DNA of 64,000 nt. It comes from Psococerastis gibbosa (Eukaryota > Arthropoda > Insecta > Psocodea > Psocidae). Numbering within the stretch: the first letter of the stretch is position 1; each line of letters opens with the position of its first letter. The stretch is from NCBI GenBank assembly GCA_963971405.1, contig OZ020491.1, positions 31,237,019 to 31,301,018 on the forward strand, written 5' to 3'. The notes beneath the pieces are model-generated. The model was not told the origin of the DNA, ran no database searches, and was given only the letters and a program-made list of their open reading frames with translations. The translations under genes and the position numbers were made by a program. Shown piece by piece: positions 1 through 11,935 of this stretch.

Positions 1-152
1 GTAAAATCTACAGCTATACTTTACAACTATTAAAATGCGTAAAACCCTACTATTTTGCTCTTATATTTTCAATTTTCCCTTAAATCCTGCCTGATGACGT
101 CATAAGATCTACCTAGTTTTGACCCCGCCATCATTCTAAAACTTTACTACGC
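1..152 (+). repeat. dispersed repeat, pair with 60189-60343
   Basis: Matches 60189-60343 closely (AAAATCTACAGCTATACTT ... CCTGATGACGTCATAAGATC). Confidence 0.65.
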
Positions 153-157
153 CTCTG

Positions 158-306
158 CCTACACTAGTTACATTTTCTGACCATGCTTCGGAGGGCATGT
201 AAAGCAGGCGGCCACGAGCTTTCCAAGTTGAGTACAAGACAGGGCTTCATAACCCTAACTCCACTAGATTACCTTAGTTATTGAACATTTATTTATTTAT
301 TTACTT
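158..306 (+). repeat. tRNA-headed SINE, head missing
   Basis: Body from CATGCTTCGGAGGGCATGTA to the TTTATTTA tail. Confidence 0.65.
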
Positions 307-309
307 AAC

Positions 310-960
310 CAAGTACAGATACGAATCACGGGTTTAGGTAAATAAGGAAACCATCTGACGGTACCACCACTTCATTGATTTTGCGGCAATCAAAAAAGTC
401 AAAAGCGGGGAAATTTAATTTAACAAGTAGTAGTAGCTCAAAAGGGCGACTTGCCAGCACTCATATTTTCAATTTGAAACATATGAAGAGCATTTTGAAG
501 AAAAAAAAAAAATCTTATCCGGTGAGAGGAGATCTCAGGAAAGAAGATTTCGGGATACAATATCCAATATTGAAATCTTCTTCTTAAGTCACAATTTGGT
601 TTGCAGTAAATCTTTCCATTTTCTCGTGAGTTTCAAGTAGGTTTCGCATATTATTGAAATAGGGGTTTTATATTTTCGAACCTTTCATTCTGGCTCAACA
701 CCTTTTGTCTTAGATTGCCTTTTGGGAGGGGGGGGGGGCATGAGAGCGGGAGGGAGGTGTTACATGTGCAAAGAGGGATTTTATGGTGTCAAAGGTTTAG
801 AAAGGAAGACATATTTTATAAGGTGCTCTTTTACGTCTTTTCCTTTAAGGCTTAAAGCTGTAGGGTTCTGATTAAACAGTGGAGGTAGCTGTAAGTCTTC
901 GTCAACGGTTTGATGTTCAGAAAAGATCTGTAGGGCGTTATCAAAAGACGTCGTCAGCTA
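310..960. other. no gene seen
   Basis: AT-rich sequence with a short G run at 727-737. The 70-codon ORF here is Lys/Ser-rich, without recognisable features. Confidence 0.5.
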
Positions 961-971
961 GCGGGCCATGT

Positions 972-1244
972 CAGGCGCGGATCTACGAGGGGGGGCTATA
1001 GCCCACCCCATTAGGGTCCTCAAAATGCGTAAAACCCCACTATTTCAGTCCTATTTCTCACAAAATTTCCCCCGGGGGGAGACCCCCGGGCCTACTCTGT
1101 ACTCGATTGTATTAATTACCTATAATATAGGACCCTTATTGCTCTGAAAATGGGTAAAACCCCAATATTTTAGCCCTATTTAAAAAAAAATCTAATTTTA
1201 ATCTTAGCCCCCCCCCCCTTGGTCTCATTCTAGATCCGCGCCTG
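972..1244. mobile_element. hAT-like MITE (CAGGCGCGGATCTA ends)
   Basis: Perfect 14-bp terminal inverted repeats CAGGCGCGGATCTA and a perfect 8-bp target duplication GGCCATGT (964-971 and 1245-1252). It is 273 bp, has no coding capacity, and has C/G runs inside each end. A partial relative lies at 47990-48100. Confidence 0.88.
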
Positions 1245-1289
1245 GGCCATGTATAATATCTGGTTAGGGATGTACGTGGACTCGTATCT

Positions 1290-1560
1290 GTACTTGGTTA
1301 AGTCGTGCTTTCTGTTTCACGGCGGCAATGTTGTTAAGCTTGCCTCATCTTGTCCATTATCGCTTGCTTGTCTCTTATCGACCCAGGCCTTCATATAGTG
1401 TCCCATAGGGCCCTTGTCCAATGCCAACAACCCCATGGATAACGGACAACATTTGTATTGTTTCCGTATGAATTGTTTGCCATTGGAAAACTGATATACG
1501 TTCACGATGTCAACCTACACCGGCTACAAGCGATAATGTACAAGTTGAAACAAGCCTGAA
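1290..1560. repeat. inverted doublet of the 270-bp repeat
   Basis: The head of the family in plus orientation (to about 1380) is followed directly by most of the family in reverse, giving a hairpin-like arrangement. Confidence 0.55.
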
Positions 1561-1754
1561 ACAAGCAGTTACCAGTCTCTTTTTTCATACCTTAATATCT
1601 TCAACTCATGAGTGATTTGTGTATGTGTCGTGGCTTTATGGTACATTTACTGATTTCATGAAATGGTGGGATTTCATGAAAAGTTTCAGCGCGTATAACA
1701 TTGGCCACATCACCATCAATGATAAAATATTGTTTCTCGAATTGATTTAATACG

Positions 1755-1895
1755 ATAAATAAATAAGGACTTATTTTTGTTCTATTACTAAGCCAACCTA
1801 GCGGAGTTAGGGCTATACCGCCCTCTCTTACACGCAACTAGGAAAGCCCGGGACCGCCTGCTTTACATGCCCTCCGAAGCATGGCCAGAATGTTA
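1755..1895 (-). repeat. tRNA-headed SINE, head missing
   Basis: Minus-strand body and tail only. Confidence 0.65.
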
Positions 1896-1899
1896 CTTC

Positions 1900-3100
1900 G
1901 TAAAATGATCATGACTACTTGATCATATGAAATCATAAAAAATTTAGAAAATGAAAAAAAAATCAACGAACTATTAACATTATTATTTTCAATTAAATGT
2001 CTAAATTTTGTACACAGTCCAACGCCGACGTAGCTATAGCACTGCTGGGTGTTTGGTCTATTTTTATTTACATAAACTTTAAGTTAATTGGTAAAGGAAA
2101 TATTTCACAATGAAAATCTAAAGACTTTACAATTAATTCTAACTAGAAATTACCCCAGTTAAGATGAGAAAGTATGGAAACTAATTCACCCCCATTAATT
2201 CAACCTTGCAATAACAGTTTATCTTTTCCCCAAGTTAATTTTACCCCCAGTTTGATTTATCCAACAGTAATTTGAATTACAGCTAGCAATTAAAATTTTG
2301 AGAAACTATAGACAAACTATAATGATGTGTCTCTACTATTAAAGTAGATGTAGTTAATTTAGATAAAGGTGATGTTGTCTTTCATAATTACGTAATTTTT
2401 TAAGTTGACTTCAAAGTGAGTTGAGATAGGCAGCCCCCTACCCTCCGAAAAATGATTAGTTGAATTATTGAAATGAATTAGGTCTTCCTGGAGAATTCCT
2501 TGCCAAACCAGTAATCTGCTCTAAATACCATTTTTGGACATTTCATTTGTGTAGAAAAGGGGTTATTCCTATGAAATACAGTGCAATATGTAGGATACCT
2601 ATTATATAGTTACGTCCCTGCCAACTGCAAGTGCTGGACTCCCATGCTGACGGGGCAATCATCTAGTCAGCAACCCAGGCCATGCACCTGGGCTGTGGGC
2701 GCTCAGCAGAGTCAGTCTGAGCTGAGCGACATAGAAGGTAGGAGTGAAATTTTGGGTACCCTTTTTAAAAAAATAAAATATCACCCTCGGGAACGTAACT
2801 ATATATTGTTTATGCCGTCATCATATACTGAAGGGACCAACCCCCCCCCCCCCTTACTCTTTTTCCCCCACCTAGTGTTCATCCCTTCAACCCTCGTCAC
2901 AGACATAAAACAACCCTTATGGCTCTCCGGGGACAATACATATCAGCCACATGGGGTTGAGGGTAAACTGTAAATTAACCTTTTTCGATTCTTAAATGGG
3001 CACTTTGCTAACTTATGACGGCTGCTTTTACTGCAGTTGTGGTGATAACAGGCCAACCACCCGATAGAAGGCAAAATGGGTTTATTTTATGTCGACCCCC
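1900..3100. other. no gene seen
   Basis: Unique-looking AT-rich DNA. The only open stretch (2581-2973) has no recognisable motif and crosses a C run. Confidence 0.5.
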
Positions 3101-3109
3101 TTTACTCAG

Positions 3110-3265
3110 TGGCGTAACGATAGGTTTTCGAAGGGGGGGGAGTGCATAATTTGGCGCCCCACATTCGGTAACGATAGAGAAAATTATAAAAAGCTTATTA
3201 GCCAGTGACAGCGTTATTGTGAGTTGTTCCTGCCTATAAACCCCCCCCCCCCCCAATCCACAATG
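3110..3265 (+). repeat. GTGGCGTAACG repeat
   Basis: CAGTGGCGTAACGATAGGTT followed by a G run, matching the minus strand of 63897-63983; it runs toward a C run at 3241-3254. Confidence 0.45.
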
Positions 3266-3714
3266 AAATCCAAATAATTACTGCATAATACGTATTCTGT
3301 TATTTTTATTTTTAAATGTTTACTTTAGTTTTATGCTGAATTTTTTTTGGCTACATATGCATGTTGATGTAAATAGCTATAGCCAACTGGTTGGGAATCC
3401 ACTAGGTACAATCAGGAGGTCCCCTCATTCATGTCATAGCAAGTTCAAACACGAAGACTTGGCGCTATAAGTTCCATAGTTCAAACCGTGACAATCCATG
3501 CAAACGACAGAGATTGTGTTATGTACGTATGAATTGGGAGTCCCTTTCCACCCTATAGGTGGCAATAACAACGCATACAAAGATGAAGAAGAATTTGAAT
3601 AAGTAAGCGAAAATCTGCTTACATCTGCTGAGCATAGGCTGAATATACCTCAAATTATCTGTTTAAAAAAAATTCAATTCAATCGGAATGCCGGATAGTG
3701 GCAGCCTTGTCAGA

Positions 3715-3875
3715 AATACATCCCCTTTCCCCACCTCGGTAACAATCCCCCCTCCACCCCTCACCCAACCCCCCTCCTCCTCCTACTCCCTCACCCTCCA
3801 CCTTCTCCCCCTCCATCCCCACCCCTCAATGCCCCCTTCATCCCCCTCCATCACCCCCCCCCCCAGCAGTATCTA
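3715..3875 (+). repeat. C-rich low-complexity tract
   Basis: Almost pure CCCTCC/CCATC pyrimidine sequence. An ORF across it is compositional only. Confidence 0.6.
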
Positions 3876-3928
3876 GCAAGCAAATCCTCAGTCCCATTCA
3901 CGCCATCAACAGCCTACTCTGTATGCCG

Positions 3929-4548
3929 TACTCAGTTAATCCATTTATCTGCATCCACATCCGAGCCTAACACCCCCCCCCCTTTTTCTACCAAAATGAA
4001 TGTAAATGAAAAAAAAAATCTCAGTATCTGACGGTAGTAATTCATTGTAAGGGTGGTTGCTACCATCGTCTGAAAAGTACCGGCAAAATTACTGGGCCGC
4101 ACTACATGTTTTAAATACTTTTTCTCTTAAATAAATAAATAAATTGTAAATATAGCATATACTAGTATTTCTGTTAAATTATACAATCAACAAGTAATCG
4201 ACAAGAAAGTATAATGTAAAAACGTCAAAATCAGGTAGTACTCAGTTAATCCATTTATCCGCATCCACATCCGAGCCTAACACCCCCCCCCCTTTTTTCT
4301 ACCAAAATGAATGTAAATGAAAAAAAAATCTCAGTATCTGACGGTAGTAATTCATTGTAAGGTGGTTGCTACCATCGCCTGAAAAGTACCGGCAAAAATA
4401 CTGGGCCGCACTACATGTTTTAAATACTTTTTCCCTTAAATAAATAAATAAATTGTAAATATAGCCTATACTAGTATTTCTGTTAAATTATACAATCAAC
4501 AAGTAATCGACAAGAAAGTATAAAGTAAAAACGTTAAAATCAGGTAGT
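3929..4548 (+). repeat. tandem duplication, 2 x 310 bp
   Basis: The unit beginning ACTCAGTTAATCCATTTATC repeats at an offset of 310 bp, with only a handful of differences; a local, recent duplication of noncoding DNA. Confidence 0.85.
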
Positions 4549-4687
4549 TCTGTCATTGCGCTAATGACAGTGAAGAAAGCTTTCTCTAAGAGATGGTCTC
4601 CAAGTAGTTGAGAGAAGCTAGTAGCATTTCTCGCCGCTCTCAGTTATTTTTTTATTTTTATTATTATTATTTTTTTAATTATTTTTT

Positions 4688-4862
4688 TTTTAAAAAAAAG
4701 GTTAATTGCATACAAACAATTTAATGAATGTATCCGATTGACCTCTTCAGTCGCCTCTGTAGGTTATTACCCGTGTTGAGCTACGACACGTCTCCGATCG
4801 CATGGCGTGTAAAGACTCGTACAAGTGCAAGCACGTTACCACCTGGTCATCGAAGTCGGGAG
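4688..4862 (+). repeat. 175-bp dispersed repeat (CATACAAACAATT family)
   Basis: Starts after an A/T run with GTTAATTGCATACAAACAAT and includes TTACGACACGTCTCCGATCG. Copies: 24466-24650 (+), 32500-32690 (-), 37795-37855 (-, partial), 52170-52364 (+), 54597-54775 (+). Type unknown. Confidence 0.6.
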
Positions 4863-5225
4863 TTTTCTATGGCAGGCGAAACCTTGAAGTATAGGATCCA
4901 GTCGCTCACACTTGGCTCTGCGTGTCACCAGCCTTACAAGGTCCCCCATTTGTCTCGTGTCATAGGGTGGGTGTCCAAGTGTGACTGTCATTTGTGACGC
5001 GGCGGAGTAGTCAGTACTAATTCCTATCCCCGAATACGAAATGTGACGTCACTTCAAGGCCACACATATGTGCCTTTTGAGTTTTGTCTCTTGTAATCCA
5101 TAGTTAAAAACAAAACGCCATAATTTATTATTATTATTATTATATTTACAATTTTTTCATGCATCGTATTATTATTGTCAAGCCTATTGGAGAACATACT
5201 GTACATAGCATGTCGTACGCACTTT

Positions 5226-5881
5226 GGTGGCAATTCCACCAGCGAATTTACTTCATTAAGGCTGAGTGTTCAAAATGTTTTGTAAACAAGAAATTATCGT
5301 ACTTTTTGGACGAAATTAATTAATTGCTTGTTCCACAGCCACAAAGATATGAAAGGGAACAGATGAAAAAATCTTAAAAAATACGAGCTTTCTGTGAAAG
5401 CTGTATATTTCCCCTAGAGATTTACAACTGTACTGCAAAATGGGTTTAAGGCTCTTCGTCCCATTTTTTTAAGGTAATAATATTTCAGTTCAGAAAATGT
5501 AAACTTCCTGCGATAACTTTAATTTTTTACGAGTTTTTAATCTGGTCACTTTGTTATCTTTGTATCTGAGGAACGAGCAATAAATTATTTTCGTCAAAAA
5601 TTCAGCAAACTTTCTTGTTTACAAAACATTTTGAACACTCAGGCTTAATGATTTGAGATTTTTTGTTTGTTTTAATTAAGGAGACTATTATGTAGGCCTA
5701 AATACTTAACTTATCTATCATAAATTAAGTTATGATATGGTAGCAGACAGTCTCTACCATATTATAACTTCATTTATAATAGATAAGTTAATTATCTATG
5801 TACATAATAGACTCCTTAAAACAAAACAAACAAAAAATCTCAAATCACAAATGAAGTAAATTCGCCGGTGGAATTGCCGCC
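5226..5881. mobile_element. large compound foldback element
   Basis: The outer arms GGTGGCAATTCCACC and GGTGGAATTGCCGCC enclose a second foldback (5259-5646). That inner unit starts GGCTGAGTGTTCAAAATG, and a copy also stands alone at 5889-6283. A GGTAGCAGACAGTCTC stretch near 5740 links it to the other foldbacks. Confidence 0.72.
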
Positions 5882-5888
5882 CTAAGGA

Positions 5889-6283
5889 TTAAGCCTGAGT
5901 GTTCAAAATGTTTTGTAAACAAAAAATTATCGTACTTTTTGGACGAAATTAATTAATTGCTCGTTCCACAGCCACAAAGATATAAAAGGGAACAGATGGA
6001 AAAATCCTAAAAAATACGAGCTTTCACAGAAAGCTGTCTATTTCCCTTACAGATTTATAACTGTGCTACAAAATGGGTTTAAGGCTCTTTTTCCAATTTT
6101 TTTGAGGTAGTAATATTTCAGTTCAGAAAATATAAACTTCCAGCGATAACTTGGATTTTTTTATGAGTTTTTTATCTGTTCACTTTGTTATCTTTGTATC
6201 TGTGGAATGAGCAATAAATTATTTTCATCAAAAAATCAGCGAAATTTCTTGTTTACAAAACATTTTGAACACTCAGCCTTAAG
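5889..6283. mobile_element. second copy of the GAGTGTTCAAAATG foldback
   Basis: A palindrome bounded by CCTGAGTGTTCAAAATGTTT and its complement, about 90% like the unit nested at 5259-5646. Confidence 0.72.
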
Positions 6284-6530
6284 CCGCCTACAATCTATTT
6301 CTACTGCATCAGTTATTATCATTATAATTAAACCTAACTGGGATTGTCATGAGCCTACCCCCCGCCCCCCCCCCCCCCAACATCGATGTATAGCATAATA
6401 GTATGGGATGGGGAATGCAAATTTAAACACACATGTAGTAGTTACCCAAAATACATCATGAACAATAAACATAAAACCTACAACCTAGCTAACATGGCCT
6501 CTCTTTACGAATCTGGGTCTACAGTATTTA

Positions 6531-6748
6531 GGCGGCTATTCCACCGACCTCGTTTTTCATAATGCAAGTGCATGACGTGGTAGCAGACAGCATTAATAAG
6601 TCTATACCATATTTTAAGGAGACTATAATGTAGATACTTAACTTATCTGTTATAAATTAAGTTATAATATGGTAGAGACTTATTAATGATGTCTGCTGCC
6701 ACGTCATGCACTTGCATTATGCAAAATGAGGTCGGTGGAATAACCGCC
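6531..6748. mobile_element. foldback MITE with GTGGTAGCAGACA core
   Basis: 218 bp, ends GGCGGCTATTCCACCGACCT and its complement; TTA target duplication (6528-6530 and 6749-6751). It shares the core and the ACCGACCTCG block with the larger family. Confidence 0.83.
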
Positions 6749-7039
6749 TTACGCTAAATCTTATAAAAATCATTGCGAATTTATTACTGCATTAGCGGTG
6801 ACATGATAAATAGTCCAGGCTCCTGAGACTTACCTACTCCACAAGACTAACTATATTTCTTTCAGGAACGTAACCAGGCTGCCCCCCCCCCCAAAAGAAA
6901 ATCTAGGCTGTATACAAAATATAATTGAACTTGCCATGTGTGACATTTCACTACATGCTATAAAAACACAGACAGGATTGTAGCTCCCCGTAAAAATCCT
7001 GGTTACTTTAGAAAATATAGGAATGCGCTTGCATTACAA

Positions 7040-7732
7040 CAGGTGTTCTCAAAGTGTGGGTCGCGACCCCAAAGCGGGCCGCGAAAAATTTGCAAGTGGG
7101 TCGCGGGGTGGTCTCGTCTGCCAGTTATACACTAAATAGAATGTAGTATGAATTAAAAAATAATAATAAATGTGGCAATCCTATTGGCATGAAGTGTACG
7201 CCGATGGCAGCGGTACGCCTCTGGATGGCTTGACCTACTTTGGGCCTGGTGTGTTGAACCTGCTGACGACCGCTGACAATGAGTTCCTAGTGTGTGTAAG
7301 CACAGCGGACGTCCAAGAAGGGAGGCACGAGCTAGGCCCGGGGTCGCCCAAGATGCCCAGGGATGGACTTGAAGGCCTGTAATTCCCATCAATACATCTG
7401 AGATGAACCAATCCGGCCTTCTCTTGGTTAGGGTAAGTTCCTTTCTAGATGTTATTGGTACCTCAGATTCACCCTGACCTCTGAATCTGAGGGATCATAC
7501 GACAAGAATTGAACTGAATAACAAGTTTTTTTCAATTGAAGTCATATATTTTTTTAAAATTGACGGGAACCAAGAAATAGATCGCCAGGCCTATTCCTGA
7601 GTACGCCCATGGCCTGTACTGTATTTTTTAGGAAGAAAATCGAAGTAATAATTGCAATGTAGAATTTAGTGGGCCGCGATGCAATTTTATATCATTTAGG
7701 GGTCCGTGACGAAAAAAGTTTGAGAACCTCTG
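7040..7732. mobile_element. hAT-like nonautonomous element
   Basis: The ends CAGGTGTTCTCAAA and TTTGAGAACCTCTG are inverted repeats of the widespread hAT type. A perfect 8-bp target duplication CATTACAA flanks it (7032-7039 and 7733-7740). The inside includes GC-richer sequence (7160-7390) that may be a later insertion. Confidence 0.88.
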
Positions 7733-8602
7733 CATTACAATATGACCTAGTAGAACCCATATATAACCCACATCAGTAAATTTCTTCTTCGAGGTTCCGT
7801 GTTAGTAGCTAGCCCCGGAAAAGAAAAGTTCAGTGTAAAGTTTATACAATTCTGCACACGTTCCCCCATCTACCAGCAAAGTTTTTAATTTGTTACATTT
7901 CAAGCATTAGCGTTCGTTTCCGACACCTTTGGAAAACATGGCGTATTGACTCTTTACACTTTATATCGTCGATGCTTTCTTAGTTTCTTACTTCAGGTAG
8001 GTGTTAAATAGAGTAACAAATCCAAATAAATTGCTTTCTCAAGGCAGGTTTTAGCTTTGAAGATAAACATTTTTTTGATTTCCTATTTATCTAGGGGTAT
8101 TTACTGCGTTTGGTTTTCCCTTAGGGAAATTAGAAAACTGGGGGAAACTGAGGGAAATTTGAAAAATAGAGCTCCAGTTTTTCTACGTAGAAAAATAATG
8201 CCATAAGATTGAGGATGAAGAAGTAGAAGATCTTCTTCAACTGAGACACCAAGATTTAAGGTCTTCAATTCTGGGGGCCTAGAGGGCCTACCCTTAGGTA
8301 GCTACTACGCTATATGGACTATGCAGTTGAAAGAAATACAATACAATACAATACAAAAATTAGAGTCCCTGACCAGCCAGAGCCGGATCGACCGTGTCAA
8401 ACAAAAATAGCCACCCGAGAGGGTTTTGTACGAAAGAAGGAGGAGGCACTTAAATAGTCCAGCTCCTGGGGCCGTACTCATCCAAATTATATAGTGAGAC
8501 GTCAATAAGTCTGCTCTTGATGGATGTTCTGAAACAAGCTGGATCCAACTGACTTACTAAAAATGGTAGCTTATTGTAAAGCCGGTGTGCAAGTATCGGA
8601 TA

Positions 8603-8982
8603 GGTGCCCATTCCATTGACCGGTTAGGGCTATTTCCAAAAACGGTGACGTGGTAGCAGACATTCAAGACTTAGGTGGCGTTTCCACCGACCTCGCATTG
8701 CAGAATTGACGGAAATGTTTATTTTCCTCTATGCCATAGTTAAAATTGATCAATGATCATACAGTAAAATCACAAACAAACTAAAATTAAAAAATGGCGT
8801 CATGGGATATGTTAAGTACAAACATTTTAATAGATTTCTATAAAACGAAAAATTCTAATTTCCGTCAATGTCATTTGCATTCTGCAATGCGAGATCGGTG
8901 GAAACGCAACCTAAGTCTTGAATGTCTGCTACCACGTCACTGTTTTTGGAAATAGCCCTAGCCGGTCAATGGAATGGGCGCC
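8603..8982. mobile_element. foldback MITE, GGCGCCCATTCC family
   Basis: A nearly complete palindrome of 380 bp. Its arms contain GACGTGGTAGCAGACATTCA and CACTAAG-type blocks around a central AATTTTAACT hinge. Target duplication ATA on both sides (8600-8602 and 8983-8985). Confidence 0.85.
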
Positions 8983-9347
8983 ATAAGAATCCCTCGACTT
9001 GTTTAGGCGACACCTAGGCATATCAAACCCTTCTGCCGATCGGGTATTATAGGAGTGCACTGTACACCGAACTGGCAATCCAGGATTCATCTTTACGGCC
9101 ATTAGACAATTAAAGACATACTGGCCTGGCTGAAAGAAAGATAATTGTCTTTATTTTCCATAGGCGCCCATTCCACCGACCGGCTAGGGCTATTTACAAA
9201 AACGGTGACGTGGTAGCAGACATTCAAGACTTAGGTGGCGTTTCCACCAACATCGCACTGCAGAATGCAAATGACATTGACGGAAATTAGAATTTTTCTT
9301 TTTATAGAAATCTATTAAAATGTTTGTACTTAACATATCCCATGACG

Positions 9348-9694
9348 AAGCTTCACTACGGCAATCAAAAGCTTTTATTCGGGAGCCCAACGAACAATGG
9401 ACAGGGAAACTAATGGGCCTCCGAAGGAACTGCTTGAGAATTGTTGTAGCAGCAAGCACAGGACACGGCCCATTCCGCAAACACCTGCAGCAAATAAAGG
9501 CCATCCCTCCTGGCGACATCAGTTGTCGACACTGCGGTGAGGAGGAGGAAACGGCAAAACACCTCCTGTGCGACTGTCCAGCGATGTGGCGTTCACGAAA
9601 AGACTACTTTGGGGTTGCTTTCATCTCCCCGGAAGACGTCATGAGCCATCCTACCAGATCGGCGGGCTTCATAAGAACAATGCAACTATTTTAG
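9348..9694 (+). pseudogene. LINE ORF2 C-terminus with CCHC tail
   Basis: It encodes the last ~115 residues of a non-LTR retrotransposon polyprotein, with GLRRNCLRIVVAASTGHGPF and the zinc-binding tail CRHCGEEEETAKHLLCDCP, ending at TAG. The RT and RNase H cores are missing through 5' truncation. Upstream codons in the same frame belong to the MITE. Confidence 0.75.
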
Positions 9695-9794
9695 TGCAGA
9701 AGTGATACAGGGTGTTCAAAGGGTTTTCCCGAGCCTACGTCTCTGGCCGCTTGCGGCACCTGTTTGACTCATAGACATAATAATAATAATAATA
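9348..9794 (+). mobile_element. 5'-truncated I-like LINE inside a foldback MITE
   Basis: 447 bp flanked by perfect 13-bp target copies ATATCCCATGACG (9335-9347 and 9795-9807), ending in a (TAA)n tail. This is a clean truncated retrotransposition into the centre of the foldback element at 9163-10006. Confidence 0.85.
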
Positions 9795-10130
9795 ATATCC
9801 CATGACGCCATTTTTTAATTTTAGTTTGTTTGTTTGTGATTTTACTGTATGATCATTGATCAATTTTAACTATGGCATAGAGGAAAATAAACATTTCCGT
9901 CAATTCTACAATGCGAGGTCGGTGGAAACTCCGCCTAAGTCTTGAATGTCTGCTGCCACGTCACCGTTTTTGTAAATAGCCCTAGCCGGTCGGTGGAATG
10001 GGCGCCGTATGGTCGAATGTGGGGCCTTTTGGCCCACTCTTACAATTAACCCAGTGTGTGTAATATAATAATTACATAATCATACTATACTATAATACCT
10101 ACTGAACTACTACGTTTAGCTTTAGGTGCG

Positions 10131-10368
10131 AAGCCGGCCGCCATACCAAGTTAAATCCAGCGGACCAGCGCAGGTTCAAAGCTGCAGATAAATTGGTCGT
10201 GTGCACAGTGCCGGTAGGGAAACATGGTAGGACTTGTCCTGGTCACCTCCGAACTAATCGTGTGACTTCACTGTGTTTCCCAAGTGGTTCGGAATCCACT
10301 ATAATCAGGAGGTCCACTGGAGTCCTATGGGCCCACACCGTGGCCTAGGACTGTGTCCAACCATACTA
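10131..10368 (+). repeat. 5S rRNA-like SINE
   Basis: 238 bp between perfect 11-bp target copies CTTTAGGTGCG (10120-10130 and 10369-10379). The head resembles 5S rRNA: CGGCCGCCATACCAAGTT parallels the 5S start, and AACTTGG ... GCCGGTAGGGAAACA parallels its internal control region. The 3' end is a short TACTAC tail. Confidence 0.82.
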
Positions 10369-10494
10369 CTTTAGGTGCGTTATATCAATATTCATATACA
10401 CTGCTTACCTAAACCTTCAGGGGCGTAATTTGAATTTGAAATCCCTTTATGAAGATACGCCTCCGTAGTAAGTCAGTTCTTTATTCTGAGCTGC

Positions 10495-10745
10495 GCCTCA
10501 ACATAGTTAGTTAGTTTGTTAAGGACCCTTTATGGACCCAGGCCTACTAATACAGTGGTCCATAGGTCCCTTGTCTAATTCAAACGACCCCATGGATTTC
10601 GGAAATTATTTCTATTGTTTCCCTATGTTTTTCTGACCATTGGAGAACTGGTATACGTTCTCGATGTCAACCTACAACGGCTACAAGCGATAATGGACAA
10701 GCTGAGACAAGCTTATCAATGAAACAGGCGAAATACGACACAACA
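10495..10745 (-). repeat. 270-bp dispersed repeat
   Basis: Minus-strand copy; GACATCGAGAACGTATACCA block present. Confidence 0.6.
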
Positions 10746-10749
10746 TAGT

Positions 10750-11690
10750 TTTTACGTTCTCCGTAGGTCACAAGCCTCTCGGTGAAATAGCTAAATGTTT
10801 ACTCTATTAGCATAGAGGAAACTGTACACTGCAGAGAACAATTTCTATGTTGACGTTCCATTAAGCGTAAATTAAATTATACTGTATTTTCAGGTTGAAT
10901 TAAACAGTCCGACCATGCAAATTAAATTCCTGATGCGACGTACAACTCATTCGCCAACAACAAATTGATCTTATGCAGAAAGGAGCTATGTGCAAAACTG
11001 TTTTAAGAGTAGGGTGACCATCCCTACTCATTTTGTCAGTACAGTACTCGTACGGATTGAAAATGGAAAGGGGGCAGAAATGTACTCATTTTACCCAACT
11101 TAGAAAAAATAAATTAAAATACCAGTGATGATCAAAGTTTGTATAAAAATTGGGCCCCAAACCAACGCCAACGCTGTACAAACTGCCAAGTTTGTCGCAG
11201 TTTGAAACATGCTCTGCTCTCATGGATTCAACATGTTACCATATGTTGGCATATCTTGTTGTTAAACTACTAGTATTTGAAAACATTTAAAACAGCTGGA
11301 ATTTCTTAAAATGTATCGATTTTAAACCAATTAATTACACACCAGGTGGGGGGTGCACCCTAGGGCCCCCTCAACGCCAAGTACTGATTTAATTTTTCAA
11401 TAATCTGGTCAACCTATTTAAGAGTACTGCGCATTTCATTATCCAATGTAGAGTTATCAAAAAGGTCACATCCTTTAGAATAAATACTCCCCTGTATTTT
11501 GATATTCAATAGGTTAGGATAGGTTCAATAGTTTGTGTTATCGATTGGCCACAGTTTTTATACTCCTTCTCATTGACACTGACCGGTATTTATCACAAAC
11601 CATGTTCAATAATTGTAACCAATCGGTGTTGTCTTCAAAGTAGAGGAGCTTCTGAGGAACGTTTTATGGTCTCAGAGACGAAAACGAGAG
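10750..11690. other. no gene seen
   Basis: AT-rich. A short fragment near 11150-11245 (AACGCTGTACAAACTGCCAA) resembles the reversed head of the 5S-like SINE long subfamily. Confidence 0.45.
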
Positions 11691-11935
11691 AATCCCTAAT
11701 CTAACCACCTACTCGTGGTGAAGATGGAAGCGCGTAGTGGCGACTAAACAGATAGGAGACCGAGTTTGAACCGGGATAAGCGAAAAACAGAGTATTTTCT
11801 GTGGAGGGCACTCTTTAGTCCTGGGGTTGAGAAACTGGCCCCGAAGGCGGAAGAACTCAATGAAGAGTCAACGGCATAATCTTTGGTAAAAGAGGAATTA
11901 GAAGAAGAAGCAGAGGTGCTGAAAGCTGGCACATA
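11690..11935 (+). repeat. dispersed repeat (TATTTTCTGTGGAGGGC family)
   Basis: Copy of the repeat at 48140-48330. Confidence 0.55.

Larger units (their letters stand above)
9163..10006. mobile_element. foldback MITE, GGCGCCCATTCC family, with LINE insertion
   Basis: Same family; enlarged by the LINE at 9348-9794. Flanks are ATA and GTA. Confidence 0.83.

Noticed and set aside
2581-2973. 130-aa ORF
   Set aside because: No motif; it crosses a C run and has no splice or promoter support.
3688-3876. Pro/Ser-rich ORF
   Set aside because: It lies entirely in a CCCTCC low-complexity tract; composition only.
7160-7392. Overlapping ORFs on both strands in the hAT-like element
   Set aside because: GC-richer stretch open on both strands with no recognisable domain; possible insertion, but no protein family seen.
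9190-9519. Minus-strand 109-aa ORF
   Set aside because: Antisense shadow spanning the foldback MITE and the inserted LINE.
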